From Isoetes taiwanensis (lineage: Eukaryota; Streptophyta; Lycopodiopsida; Isoetales; Isoetaceae), in contig JAJEKV010000130.1 of assembly GCA_021234155.1 (NCBI GenBank), positions 468,508 through 532,507 on the forward strand: 64,000 nt of DNA, read 5' to 3'. Both the position numbers and the translations under genes were made by a program. Each line of letters starts with the position of its first letter. Position 1 is the first letter of the stretch. Of the stretch, positions 45,141-57,338 are shown piece after piece. A model generated the notes under the pieces. That model searched no databases and was not told where the DNA came from. It worked only from the letters and a program-made list of their open reading frames with translations.

Positions 45141-46884
45141 TACAACGGGAGGGGGCGAATTTTTTTTCTCCTCTCAACCGGGTTTGATCGAGGCGATCTA
45201 CTTCATTTGTGGTCTACTTGGCTTTGGCATGGTGAATCGAAACCCTGGCTCTGGCGGTACTCGGTAAGCTTCGAGGTTCTTAGATTTAGGGTTTTCATGG
45301 CCAAAATAAACCCATGTTCTTCCGTGCGCATGGCTCAGCACGATTTCTCTTGTGTTTCAAGAATCGTGCTAGAAATAAACCTAATCAAACATGCAAAAAC
45401 TACGGAAACTCCTAAAGCGTCTTTATATTTGTATTAAAAGCCGGGGTCTCGTAATTTTTCTTGATGATCGGGTTTACCGCCTTTGATGATCAATTTACCG
45501 CGACTTCAACGACTGGGACTTCGGGAGGAGACCCTCTGCCAGAGCAAAGTGAAGTGATGATGATTCATCTCAAAAGCTGAAGTGATGAAGACGATTCATC
45601 TGTAAACTCTTGGCGGACCATCGTATCCTATGAAATTCAGAGGTAAGTTTTTTGCTGGAAATTCGGAGATAGTCGTGAGCCAAAACCAAGGGCTAAGAAT
45701 TTTGCTGCCCTCGAATGAATGTACACGACAGTATGTTGGTGCAATTGCAATTGCATTTATTGAAGAGGAGCGCAAAGATAGAAATAGATGCAAGAATTTG
45801 CGCACTTGCTCTCGCTTTAGGGAGTAGAATGCTTCCCTGCCGCGTCGAGGAACATAGATTCAGAATCAACGCGTCATGCCGGAGGTGGATAGGCCCGATT
45901 TTGATGCCAATAACTCACTTGTCATCTCACTTGTTGAAGATCTATGATAAAGTCGCGAACCCGGTGTTTGAAAGTATTTTCGAGAGGTAATCCGGACTTT
46001 GTTGAGGAGGTCTTTTTAGAGGTAATTTAGGCTTTGTTGAGGCCGATAACATCTTTATCAAAACCCTAAACTTGGTTTTATTGCTTGTGTCTTCCACCAA
46101 ATGGTCTTGACCGGGAAATAGACCAAAAATTAAATAAATAAAATACACATATTTGTGTACTTGCTACCATGGTTTCTCATTTTGTATGTGCCATCTAAAT
46201 AGTTAGGCAAATGTTGCACTCTTTGCCCAATCGTAACATGAATACTTTTAAGAAAGAAGACAATGCAAAATATGCATGCAATTTTACACATTGACACATG
46301 GCATCCATGCCAAGCATTAAGAAAGCACAAGCCCAAAAGTAATTTTGTGAATAAGCACTTTTTAAAAATCTGAGAGACGTAATAATAGTATTAGCTACTT
46401 ATCGTTTTTCCAAGTGACACAAGTTTTCAACACCAATGTAAAGTTTACATATTGCGCGTTCTCATGCATTATATAACATACCATAGGCATGTTGTTCATC
46501 CTCATGCATTGTTTGTGTATCCATATGCATAATTTGATAAAGAAAACTAAATTGAGTCTCCCTCTAATTATAATATAAATCTAAGAAATGGATAGCCAGA
46601 AAAGATTATATTTAAATGCATCTCACCACTACGCAAGGGACATGCTAGTTATTGAGGACATGCTTGCCTATGCAAGGGACTTGCTGTTTATTGGAGACAG
46701 ACTTGCCTCCCAAAAATAACAACTGGCTTATGCTATGAGCAGGTCACCGGATTTAGGAAATCTAAACATATGGAGGCATTGCTAATTGTTTGGCTTATAA
46801 GGTGCAAGATCCTTCTAGGCATAGACGCCCAAGTGCTAAATCTTGTTTAGGAAATTTTCTTAGAAAACTTTGCCATGTCTGGTT
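45141..46884. other. Unassigned intergenic DNA
   Basis: Lies between the two palindrome clusters. No supported gene or recognised transposon protein. Confidence 0.55.
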
Positions 46885-47050
46885 TCTTAGAAAGCAAAGG
46901 TGTATTCCAGAATACACATTTGTTTTCTCAGGAAAGCAAAGGTGTATTCTGGAATACACCTTTGCTTTTTCAAAATCCAAAGTGTATTCTGGAATACACA
47001 TGTGTATTTTAGAAAAACAAAAGTGTATTCCAGAATACACTTTTGTTTTT
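46885..47050. repeat. Cluster of short perfect palindromes, set 2
   Basis: Four palindromes with the core GTGTATTC-NN-GAATACAC lie within 160 bases. They are 46897-46921, 46936-46965 (14-bp arms around TG), about 46980-47002, and 47013-47050 (18-bp arms around CA, flanks A-rich and T-rich). Spacing is about 40 bases. They belong to the same family as the set at 44.7 kb. Confidence 0.85.
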
Positions 47051-47685
47051 GCATTTTTTGTTTTGTGTGTCCTAGTGTGTCAAAACATGTCAAACATGCT
47101 TGAGGGAACAACTAAACGTGGAGACTTGGGACATATACCCAGTTGCAACATCTGACAAGCATATTGTTCAATACGCACCAAACTTTGAGGGTGCCAAATT
47201 GATGTACTGAAAAATTTCAAAGAAACAGTTATTATTTTTTCTTCTCTATTTTGATGTTTTTGATATCTCATTTTCAGAGATTATATATTCACATCTACAT
47301 TTTTGCCATTTTTAAGAGTGCTTCTTTGCAAAACATAGACTGTGACTTAATGAGGAGCCAAAATGAAGGGAAAAAAAAATTGAACCTTTTGAAATTCTCA
47401 AGTTTTTTAAAAAAAGGCCAATTTTAAGAGCATGGTGTTTTTTTAAAGGGAATCTTTGAAACGAGAGTTTTGCAACACTCCCATTTGATTTGCAACCTTG
47501 TTACTGGTTATCTGAGACTATTATATGGGATCTTATTGTCATTAGGATCACATGGTTTCTATTGCACAGGCATCAAAACACGAGGTTATAAAAAGCAGGT
47601 TCAACTCCTGCATGTTCAATATTGATGCAATATGTAGAAGATGATTAAGAAGGCTTCTCTAAATAGAAGGTGTGGAAAAGAGAGA
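47051..47685. other. Unassigned intergenic DNA
   Basis: No supported gene or repeat. Confidence 0.55.
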
Positions 47686-47716
47686 TGTTCGTGGCGGCCT
47701 TGGCCGCCGCGATAAA
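47686..47716. repeat. Second copy of the GC-rich foldback
   Basis: GTGGCGGCC and GGCCGCCGC flank TT and are followed by GATAAATTTCTTGT, as at 4583-4616. Similarity continues weakly for about 40 bases to the right. The tandem 32-bp units of the first copy are absent here. Confidence 0.7.
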
Positions 47717-50700
47717 TTTCTTGTTTATATAATTGAAAATAGCAGATGGGTGAGAAAATATGAAAACTTCTCTTCCAATGATGTTTGACTTTGAACAATA
47801 TGCAAACAATCAACACTTATTGAACCTTCTAAGTAGATATAACAAATCAACGTGCCTATGGTGCTAGGATGGCTTTGCAAGCATTTTGCTACTCAAACTA
47901 TCTACATAAGAGAAAACAAGATATGTGCACTGGCATGGTAGCAGTTTGCTTAGGAAATGTAAAAATATTTTAAGCATAGTTACGTCCAGTTCCACTGCAC
48001 AAATTAACAAAGTGACTGCCATCAGTTTCACAAACCATACATCTTCAATGAGATCATTTATCTTGTTATATATCTTGTTGCAACTAGCCTTTAGGGATTC
48101 ATTAGAGTCGAGCTTCAAATTCATCAACAAATGCAACTAGATTCCATACAGAGGAGTGGAGAAACTCATCTACATTCGGGCTAGGAAAAATTTAAGATGT
48201 CCAAAATGGCATATAAGCATATTTCAAAATAAAACTTACCTGAAAAGCAGACCAAATTATTGAACAGATTTCGATACACTGAATGACGACAAACATACAT
48301 GAAGAAAATAGTCCGACAGAGTTCCGCATGAACAAATAGCATTGCACCAAAAAATAAAGGAAATCAAGCGAACTCAGGGAAATAGAGCAAGAGCATGTTC
48401 CACAAAGAATACACAAAGATTAGCTTTAGGTTTCCTATTATCTTCTTGAAAACTTCATATATATGTAAATTTATTTTTTAGAATACCGTGGCGTAATCAA
48501 ATAGTAACCACAATGACATGAATAATAGATTTGCATTTGGATTCTTCTCCAAACATCCACCCACTAGACAATCAATCACTTCAGAAGCTTGTATTTTGTA
48601 ACTGTGTAAAATGGTGGCCATTTTATGGGATTGCTAGTAAAAAAATATATTGCTTTTCTTGCCGTAGTTAACTGCATAAAAAAGTAGATAAAGACAACAT
48701 ATGTATATGCATGTAGATAAAGTGGAATTGACCCATTTAAAGAATAAAAAAGGAAGAACTTCAGCAAACTTGGTTGTGTTTTGATTAGTGCAATGCTCTG
48801 CAATATGTGCATGTTACGGAGAGATCTAAGGTACATGGCCTCTACTACAGAGACATCTAAGGTGAGTATGGTGAGGATACTTGAGTTGCACAATATGTGT
48901 CTGCTACTGAGAGATCTAGTTAGGATAGTTAGGCATTACATAGTAAATAGACTAGCAACACGAAAACAAAGTTAACAGGTGAGTTATCATGCGTAAACCA
49001 TAGGTACAACTTGCAGCAAGATGCATACATTTCAGTCATTATGCTCGTCATTGCAAGTAAAGGTGACTTTATATAAGCTTCATAAGAGCCATTTGATGAT
49101 GCCTTCTATCTATCAAAATGGCTAATTTAATTTAATTTCATTTTATCTTATCTTATCTTATCTTATCTATAAAAGACCAATTTTCACCTAGTTAGAAGGC
49201 CTGCTGCAAAATCTAATCTAATCTGCAAGAAATTTGATAGTACTAAATGGCAGGACCCAAGAACTGGGATAATTTGAAAGGAAAAACCCATTTATTGAAC
49301 TCTAAGTAGAGCTTTATCAAAGCAAAACAAGTTGTAATCATTCAAAAGCAAACTCCATAATCTGAAGTAAAATCATTAAGCAAAACCAGGCTGGGAAATC
49401 CCAACATGTCACTCGAACTATAACTCCAATAGATCTAGTGCCTCATAATAGAAAAAGCTGTGAAAAAGGAACAAAGCTTTTGAGTAAGCTTGAAATACCG
49501 CCACAGAATGATGAAAAAAATAATGTGGAGGAATATAATAATATAAAAGGTGGAGGCAGAATCCAAATGATAGGCCTCGCTACCAACATCTCAAAACCAT
49601 AGACTATGGTTGTTTAGTTAAGGACAGGCCACAAATGGTTGTGATACCCGCAACTGTAGCGGTTCAACTACAGGAATTATTGACCAAAGAGGCAGCAGAT
49701 GAGGGGGGAGATACTTAAGCATCAGAAACAATAGAGATTACATTTTCTAGGTAGAATAAATTAGTTACTTTTTATTATGCTCTGCATTCTTCATAATAGC
49801 ACAAGAGCTCTTATACATTACTACATTATATATTGCTGAATAGGTGCTGGATACACCTAAAGAACACAAGCATCACAGCAGTCACTCGTTGTGACCAAGG
49901 TCAACAAGTTAATCTCATAGGCGTCGTGCTCTGGAAGCCATACGAGATAAATAACAACATGGTGGTAACCGAGGGAATCCATCTTGTGACAATTAGCTAT
50001 GGATTGCAAGTAGGGATCAAGTTGGATACCTCTCATTATGCACTTATTCAGATCATTTTAAGTCATGGAGCAAGTGATGGAGTCGATATTTTTAGCTCGA
50101 GCAGGCGACAAAGCTCTATTGATAGCAGATCTTGAACGTCAAGACATTGCAAATGAAGGCCTCCTCGACTCAAGTGCAGTTATATTTATACCCATGAAAT
50201 TATTGAGAGAACATACGAATATCATGCACATAATAATGGTGTATGTATGTACCATCAATAATAGTGGCGGGTGGGCCACGAAATGCTTTGGTGGCAATTG
50301 ATAATTTTTATGGATACTTAGAAGTAGGAGAAAATACTTCAGGTTGACTACATTAGCTTAGGTCAAAATTCTCAAAATCGTGTTATTCTCTCCAATTAAT
50401 GAAACCATGCTTTATAGTTCGAGAAGGATTCAAGTCGTGACAGTTTACAAGCGTGAAATAGAAACAAATTCAAGCCAATTACAAGCATTTGGACAGTTTA
50501 CAAGCGTGAAGTAAAACTTATTCAAGCCAATTACATCATGTATTAGCCACTGCTAGATCATAAATCGTGCTCTAGCCTCAACTAGAACCTAAACCACATA
50601 GCCCTATCCATTTTTAGGACTACTATTCCTGCCTGGAAGCTCTAATCGAGCATGCATACGAAGGCATAGAGAGGCTAGATTTTCCTGGTATAGATTTTGT

Positions 50701-51492
50701 ATGCCCAAAAACACAAGTGCAGTAATGAATGTAAACATTTAATCGCATTGTCTCAAACTTTGAAGAACTGAAAAACTGATCAGAAGTCTGCGTAATACCC
50801 CTGCTTCATCTGTGCAAAAATCTGGAGCAAATCAGAGTCGTCCCAAATTATTTGGAGCATTCCGAAAGATTTCGCCTTGCATTCATACCCAGATAGAGAT
50901 TTAAAGCATTCAGAGCTCCATAGCCAGAGAGGGATTTACAGAAACTTAACGGCCACCATAGCTGTAGAAGGCAAAAGCCTGCCCGACCTACCCTCGCTCC
51001 TTTCCTCGCATGCAGTCTGACAGTAGCACCCATGTTCCATAGAGCTCTGTTTAGAAAGTATTGTGTTTTGGTTGCTTTGCTTATCTCTGACCGTCTGCTG
51101 TGCATATTCCTCGTATATTCCTTCCCATGCAACTATCTCGGCCATACATTGGACATATTCATGGCATATTGGTCCTTCCTCACAATCGTGCAAAGGGATT
51201 GCCCTTGGGGCAACCCAAAAATTCCCAAATAATAGTTGACACTCGGAGGCTACTAGTGTATTTTGATGAAGAAACGTTGGAACAAAAAAGATTGAAAGGT
51301 GGAGTTAAATGCCTTATGCCAAAGCCTAGTCCCACGGAGACGTGTCTCGAAAAAAAGAAAGGAATATGATCCTTTAATTTCCGGTTGCCGGAAGTTGGGC
51401 ACCCAAAAGAAGAAACTAGAAACAGAGCATCAGGACTAGGGGGCCGCTTTACGTCCTGCTTTGTGATTCCGAGCTGGTAGATCGATCGAATC
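47717..51492. other. Unassigned intergenic DNA upstream of the PUX gene
   Basis: No supported gene. A (TTATC)n microsatellite lies at about 49143-49170. The last ~200 bases are the likely promoter and 5' leader of the PUX gene. Confidence 0.55.
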
Positions 51493-54400
51493 ATGGATCC
51501 GACAGCCTTCTTAGAGGCCGTGCAAACGTTTATGGGAATCACTGGAGCCCCAGAAGCCTTGGCAACACAGTTGGTCCAGGTTCATTCCTGTTTCTAATGC
51601 AGTAATTCGTTTTTTCGTTTATCGGTGCTGCTTTGGGTTTTCTGTAGTTCTTGTTTTTGAGGGTTATGAGTGTTGCATGGGAGATAGAATACGAAACCAC
51701 ATGCCGAATTTTCTTCTCAGAAGCAAACTCAACCCTAACAAGTCCAATCAATAAACATCTTACATCATAGATATTCCGAATACATAATGCATGGTTCCTC
51801 ACCTGGTAACAAATGCTGCGTTCGCTTTTGTTAATCTTATGATTCATGCATTTCTTGGAGTAGTTGTTGATTTCACAGGCATAGTAACAGCTGTAGTCAA
51901 AATGAGACAGTTGCAAATTGCTTGTTGGACATATTCAGAGTGATTCTTATTTCTGAAGAAAAACTTCCAACTCTATTATATGAATCCTTTAAGTAATGTG
52001 TACTATAGCGAATAGTCATGAGAAGCTGTAGAACAAAGACATACACACGTACAATCCTCCTGTCTTCTCGGATAAGGAGCGTTGGCGGCTTATGAAAATG
52101 TTAAAATATCACTAATCTCGTCCTTTTGCCTTTAACATGGTTATACATGAATAACAGCTCTAAGTTACATTTATAACAGCTCTAGGGCATTTGCAGAAGT
52201 GTATTGCATAAAATTTGGGCATTACTAGTTTTGAATTTGTTGCACTTATTGTTGAGTTGAGACATTATACAGTATTCTGTTGAAACCATGTTTCGTCTTC
52301 TAAGTTTTAAAAGGCTGTCTGGGTTGGTTGCTTTGAAATAATACTGTCCATGACGCAGAGGAATGGAGGTGATCTTAATGCCGCTATCAACGCATATTAC
52401 AATGAAGGGGATGATACTCTGTATGTTTCTAAGGGCATTCTCATAAGTCATGTATATGCATTTGCCGTGCTGCTCCCATGACCACTTTGGTTGTTTTGCC
52501 CAGGGTTAGGTCTCACCTGCAACATGAAGCTCCTGAGAGAATACCAGACTATATGGAGGAGGATGAGGCAATACCAGTCCATCATACTCAATCCTCATCA
52601 GTTCCTATGGGATTGCCTGCTAGGGGCCAACTGTTTGATAGCATTTTGGGACCAGGAAGTCGAATTGGATCAGGTTTATCCCCTCATGTCTCACACCCAC
52701 GTGACGTTAGACCAGTTCATATTGATTGGCATGATGAGGAAATCAGTTCACCTCATGCATCACGTGCCGATAACTTAGTGATAGAAGAGGTTAGTGAAGA
52801 CCACCATCATGATGTACCTAGAAGATTGAACAGTCAGCCTATTATTAGCATGGATGATGAAGTACCACCATCATTTATTAACCTACCAGAAGAAAGAGGG
52901 CCACGGCATTTTGGGGTTCCCAGTTTTCCTAGTCATTATGCACCTCAAGTAACTGAGGTGCCTCCAGCCAATCCTGACAACTACGATGTTGAGGAGGAAA
53001 TGCTTCAAGCAGCCATTGAGGCCTCGAGAAAGGAAGCTGAGGAAGCCAATCGAAGAATGTTACAGCAGGTGCTAGTAGTTCTATTTTCTAAATTATGTTT
53101 CAGGTCCCTTTTCAGGGGAAATGAAAGGTTTTTACACGTTTTATTAAATGACTTAGGAGACAGTTGTTGTTGATAATGATGAGCCAGCGTTGAGAATGGA
53201 AGATGATGACCTTGCCCGTGCTGTCTCTCTTTCGTTGAAGGTACAATCTCTATTCGACCATGATAATTTCCATGCTAGATGTGCTTTTGCAGATCTTTAA
53301 CTTTCTTGTTAGAGATTTAGACTGCAGAACAAGAGAAGCTGCGGAGAGAGCAGCAAGGCACAGTTGGTGCTGATACATCAAATAGGTATTGGTGAATTCT
53401 CAAATGCTGCCAGGCTTTGCACCTGAGAATAAATATGCATTCTTTATGTCTGAGGATCTCTCTGAGAAGAACGCGTTATTTTCTAGGGGTCTCTCACTTC
53501 AAGATGATGAGATGATTGGTCCAGCAGTGTTTATAAAAAGTACACTGCCATCCTCAAGTGCTCCACGTGAAGAAAATGAGGAACCCGAAGAACCGTTGTT
53601 GAGACGCAGATCTACTAGGCGTCCTGTTTCCAGTTCCAACGCGCAGAACACTATTATAAGTGCAGGGGCAGGGGATGAAGTTTCAAGTAGGTCGCAGCAA
53701 ATAAGTTCTGCTGAACAAAGTGCACGCGAAGCTGATTATGCTCCAAGCGCTCCATCTGAGCCAAATGGTGGTTTGTTTCAAGCTGATGAGGTGAGAGGAT
53801 AATGTGGTGGAGCATTTATTCCTTGTTATATAAGTCCATAGGGGTTGGTAGTTGAGGTGGTTGTAACGACACTTAAAATCAATATAATATCTAGGATTGC
53901 AAAGACAACAGCTCAATTATTGTGGGTATGTGATCTGTTAAAATTCAACATTAGCTAGTGGAATGGAATAAAAATACAATTCTTTCTTCTTTAAGGCCAA
54001 AACCGTGGCAAGATGGGTCTTAGATTATGCTTATCTGTCTACTATTTAATTTGTCGACCACTTTTTGTAATGGGTTCACCAATTTTTGCTAGACTTTGCA
54101 GTGGGGAGGCATATCATCTGAAGAGCAGGACGAGGCTGTAATGCTTGAAGCAGCAATGTTTGGCCATCTTTCCCAGGATGAGCTTCCCTACAGGCTCCGC
54201 ACTGGTGTTCATGGTGATGTGGGCTTTAACTCAGCTATGGGCACAGAAGGAACTGGCCGCAGGATGGCTCAACCACCATCACCAACTGTGGTTGCCCAGC
54301 GACTCTTGCGCGAACAACAGGTATCTTGGTGTTTCTTTGATGCTTGAATACTCTTCTGGTGAAGACACTTTATGGAGTATTCTTGCAGGATGATGAGTAC

Positions 54401-55076
54401 CTTGCATCATTAGCAGCAGACAGGGAGAAAGAATTGAGAGCATTACAAGAAGCAGAAGCTCGCCGAGTTGAAGAAGAAGCAGCAGCTGCAGCAGCAAGTG
54501 AAGAGAAAAGGCGTCAAAGAGAACAGCAACTAAAACAAGCACTGGAAGTTGAGGCAAGTTATAGGTGCTTTGATTGATTATCCTTGTTATTTGAGCAAAC
54601 TTTTTTTTGTTCTATAGGAGTTGGAGAGGCTTCTTGACGCAAAAAAGAATTCACTTCCACCTGAACCCGCTAATGAAGATGAGGAGGCAGTAACATTGCT
54701 AGTCCGTTTTCCAGATGGTAGCAGGCAAGGTCGACGGTTTAAAAAGTCTGACAAGCTCCAAGTAGGTTTCCAGCATGTGTAAGCTCTGTATTATTGATGA
54801 ACTTGTTTGCAGAATGCTAACAATATGACATGTGCAGTGTCTCTTTGACTTTATTGATGTAGGACGAGCTTCAAAGCCAGGGACTTACAGACTGGTAATA
54901 TTTAGGAAGAGTAAATTATGTTTTATGAGATTGCTATTTATTTGACAATCCTGCTTTTCTTGGTCCAGGTGAGGCAATACCCACGCCGTGCATTTACAGA
55001 TGAAGAACATGGTGCTTCTTTTGCCGAACTTGGGTTGTCAAATAAGCAGGAGGTTTTGTTTCTAGAACTGATTTAA
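51493..55076 (+). CDS. Plant UBX-domain (PUX) protein, CDC48 adaptor, 11 exons
   Basis: Exons: 51493-51579, 52359-52420, 52504-53068, 53160-53240, 53321-53385, 53487-53790, 54102-54320, 54389-54553, 54618-54761, 54838-54894, 54969-55076. Together they give 618 codons plus a stop, with all phases consistent. Residues 1-50 form a UBA-like ubiquitin-binding domain ([34 protein letters not shown]). A ubiquitin-interacting motif lies near 250-265 ([14 protein letters not shown]). [21 protein letters not shown] is a PUX-family block. A Glu/Ala-rich coiled coil precedes the C-terminal UBX domain (about 537-617; [23 protein letters not shown]), which docks on the CDC48 N-domain. The architecture is that of the PUX7/8/9/13 group; I cannot assign the orthologue. 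Intron 8 has a GC donor (GAG|GCAAGT, 54554). No disruption is seen. Confidence 0.9.
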
Positions 55077-55723
55077 AAATAAAGCTGGCAACCATCTGTA
55101 GTTTCTACAAAATATAATCCTTGATTTTTGAATTACAAAGGGCATCTTGCCACTATTCTTCTGCTGGTTATCCTGACCGCAAGGAAAAATAAATCGCCTT
55201 CCATGTACTTAGTTTTTTTTTGTATTGGGCATCTACCCTTGCTGTAATTATATTTGCTACTTATGAAATAAGAATGTAAATTGTGGTTCTACATTTTCGA
55301 TTTTGTTCTGATTGTTTTTGCTGTATATGGTAAAGAGCTCAATTCAAGTCTGGCAGCTTATTTCAAATTTGGTTTTTTCTGCCACGAGTATATGCTTTTG
55401 CGATTACGTCTTTTTTCAAGGTTGACTTGTTTTATAAAGGTGACCATGGTGTAAGTAGTCTGTTCGCATTGTTCATGCATTTGCGAATGGATTTAGCAGT
55501 CCACTTCTGTCTGTTCTATTGACTGTAACTGGGGCATACGATAGTTCTATGCTTTTTAGGATAGATAGGTAGATATTATTTTAGAAAGGTCGATTAGTCA
55601 TATCCCAAAATTCTATCAAGACCTAAAGGCGATTTCCCATGGGCAAGAGGTCTAGACATATCTCATGATGCAGTAAAGTAGACCCCAGTAAACTAGACCC
55701 CGTATACTCTACATGTTTTATGT
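55077..55723. other. 3' flank of the PUX gene
   Basis: Likely 3' UTR then intergenic DNA. An AATAAA-like signal lies just after the stop (55078-55084, AAAATAAA). No other gene is seen. Confidence 0.5.
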
Positions 55724-55830
55724 AATCAATCGACAATTTTTGGCGTTATGCAATCAATCGACAATTTTTGGCGTTATCAGTTCATACTCTCTACATGTTT
55801 TATGTAATCAATCGACAATTTTTGGCGTTA
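55724..55830. repeat. Three copies of a 25-bp phrase
   Basis: The phrase AATCAATCGACAATTTTTGG plus CGTTA occurs at 55724-55748, 55752-55776 and 55806-55830. Longer flanks (CTCTACATGTTTTATGT) are shared by the first and third copies. Confidence 0.8.
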
Positions 55831-55947
55831 CCAGTTCATACTCTGGTGCAGGTGCAGAGGCTGGAGCTTGTCCATGGAAATGGCTTTATTGGGATACAAT
55901 AGAAATCATCATGTATTTTATTCTGCTCTATCACATGGGAACGTTCC

Positions 55948-57338
55948 ATGCGAGCTCCATAGCACAATACCGGATTGAGGGACTGGCAATTTAGTCGTTT
56001 TTTTACGATTTGGCATTTCAAATTATGACGGCTCTATTAGCTTGGCAATGTGTTCGAAATGTTATGTACTCCTATATAATCATTTTGCTTTAGATTCCAG
56101 AGACCGCATTCTAAATTTGGGGCAAATGCCACAAGTATTCTCAAATTTTCCTCTTGCCATTTTTTTTATTTATTTTTTATTTTTTATTTTCGAAGAAGAG
56201 CATCTATCCTAATCGTCTACTCACATCAAAGCTATTGCACCGTTGGAAGATGAGGCAGATGTAATTAAGGGACTATGTGGCATTTATTGTCAGTTGTTAG
56301 AAGTCATTAAAATCTAGGAGTTAGTTAAATCAGGCAATTCAGTAAACCGTGAGTTATCATGCAATTCAGTAAATCGTTGGAGTCATGTATTCTGTTTTAT
56401 ATATATGAAATAAAATAGGTTGGAGCGTGAGTTTTCTCCTTGGAATCTTGGCATGCATGTATTCTTGGAGTTCTTGAACTCTTTTATGGTATGAGGGCTG
56501 GTAAATCCCTGAGTGAATCGAGGATTGTGATCGGAAGGAAGTCTAAAATCATGTCTGAGAAGAGATACTTGGAAAAGCTGAACGTCAACAACTCCTACAT
56601 TTGGTTTATGCGAGCTCCATAGCACAATACCGGATTGAGGGACTGGCAATTTAGTCGCTTTTTTACGATTTGGCATTTCAAATTATGACGGCTCTATTAG
56701 CTTGGCAATGTGTTCGAAATGTTATGTACTCCTATATAATCAATTTGCTTTAGATTCCAGATAATAGAATAGAATAGAATAGATTTTATAACGTCCACGG
56801 AGACCGCATTCTAAATTTGGGGCAAATGCCACAAGTATTCTCAAATTTTCCTCTTGCCAATTTTTTTATTTTTTATTTTTTATTTTTTTTTTTATTTTTA
56901 TTTTTTCAAGAAGAGCATCTATTATTTTTAAAGAAGAGCCTAATCGTCTACTCACATCAAAGCTATTGCACCGTTGGAAGATGAGGCAGATGTAATTAAG
57001 GGACTATGTGGCATTTATTGTCAGTTGTTAGAAGTCATTAAAATCTAGGAGTTAGTTAAATCAGGCAATTCAGTAAACTGTGAGTTATCATGCAATTCAG
57101 TAAATCGTTGGAGTCATGTATTCTGTTTTATATATATGAAATAAAATATGTTGGAGCGTGAGTTTTCTCCTTGGAATCTTGGCGTGCATGTATTCTTGGA
57201 GTTCTTGAACTCTTTTATGGTATGAGGGCTGGTAAATCCCTCAGTAATCAAGGATTGTGATCGGAAGGAAGTCTAAAATCATGTCTGAGAAGAGATACTT
57301 GGAAAAGCTGAACGTCAACAACTCCTACATTTGGTTTA
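55948..57338 (+). repeat. 660-bp tandem duplication containing a gag start
   Basis: Unit A is 55948-56607 and unit B is 56608 to about 57338, directly abutting. They are nearly identical except for a clean 40-bp insertion in B (56761-56800) and length changes in a T/A-rich run. Each unit ends with a copia gag start (ATG at 56551 and 57281, MSEKRYLEKLN...) preceded by a PBS-like TGGTATGAGGGC. The unit therefore probably represents the 5' end (LTR edge, PBS, gag start) of the old copia element, duplicated in tandem. Confidence 0.8.
56761..56800. repeat. Precise 40-bp insertion matching a TIR-family end
   Basis: Unit B reads ...TTCCAG, then 40 extra bases with the AATAG run, GATTTTATAACGTCCACGG, then AGACCGC. 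Unit A has TTCCAG directly joined to AGACCGC (56095-56107). The 40 bases match one terminal repeat of the element at 22371-23036. It is either a solo end left by excision or a very small mobile unit. Confidence 0.75.

Noticed and set aside
49143-49170. (TTATC)n run as a TIR-family end
   Set aside because: Different repeat unit and no TTTTATCG-CCACG block next to it; a simple microsatellite.
53386-53486. Coding continuation through 53389-53486 in the PUX gene
   Set aside because: The frame from exon 5 meets a stop; a GT donor at 53386 and a TTTTCTAG acceptor at 53486 give a consistent phase instead.
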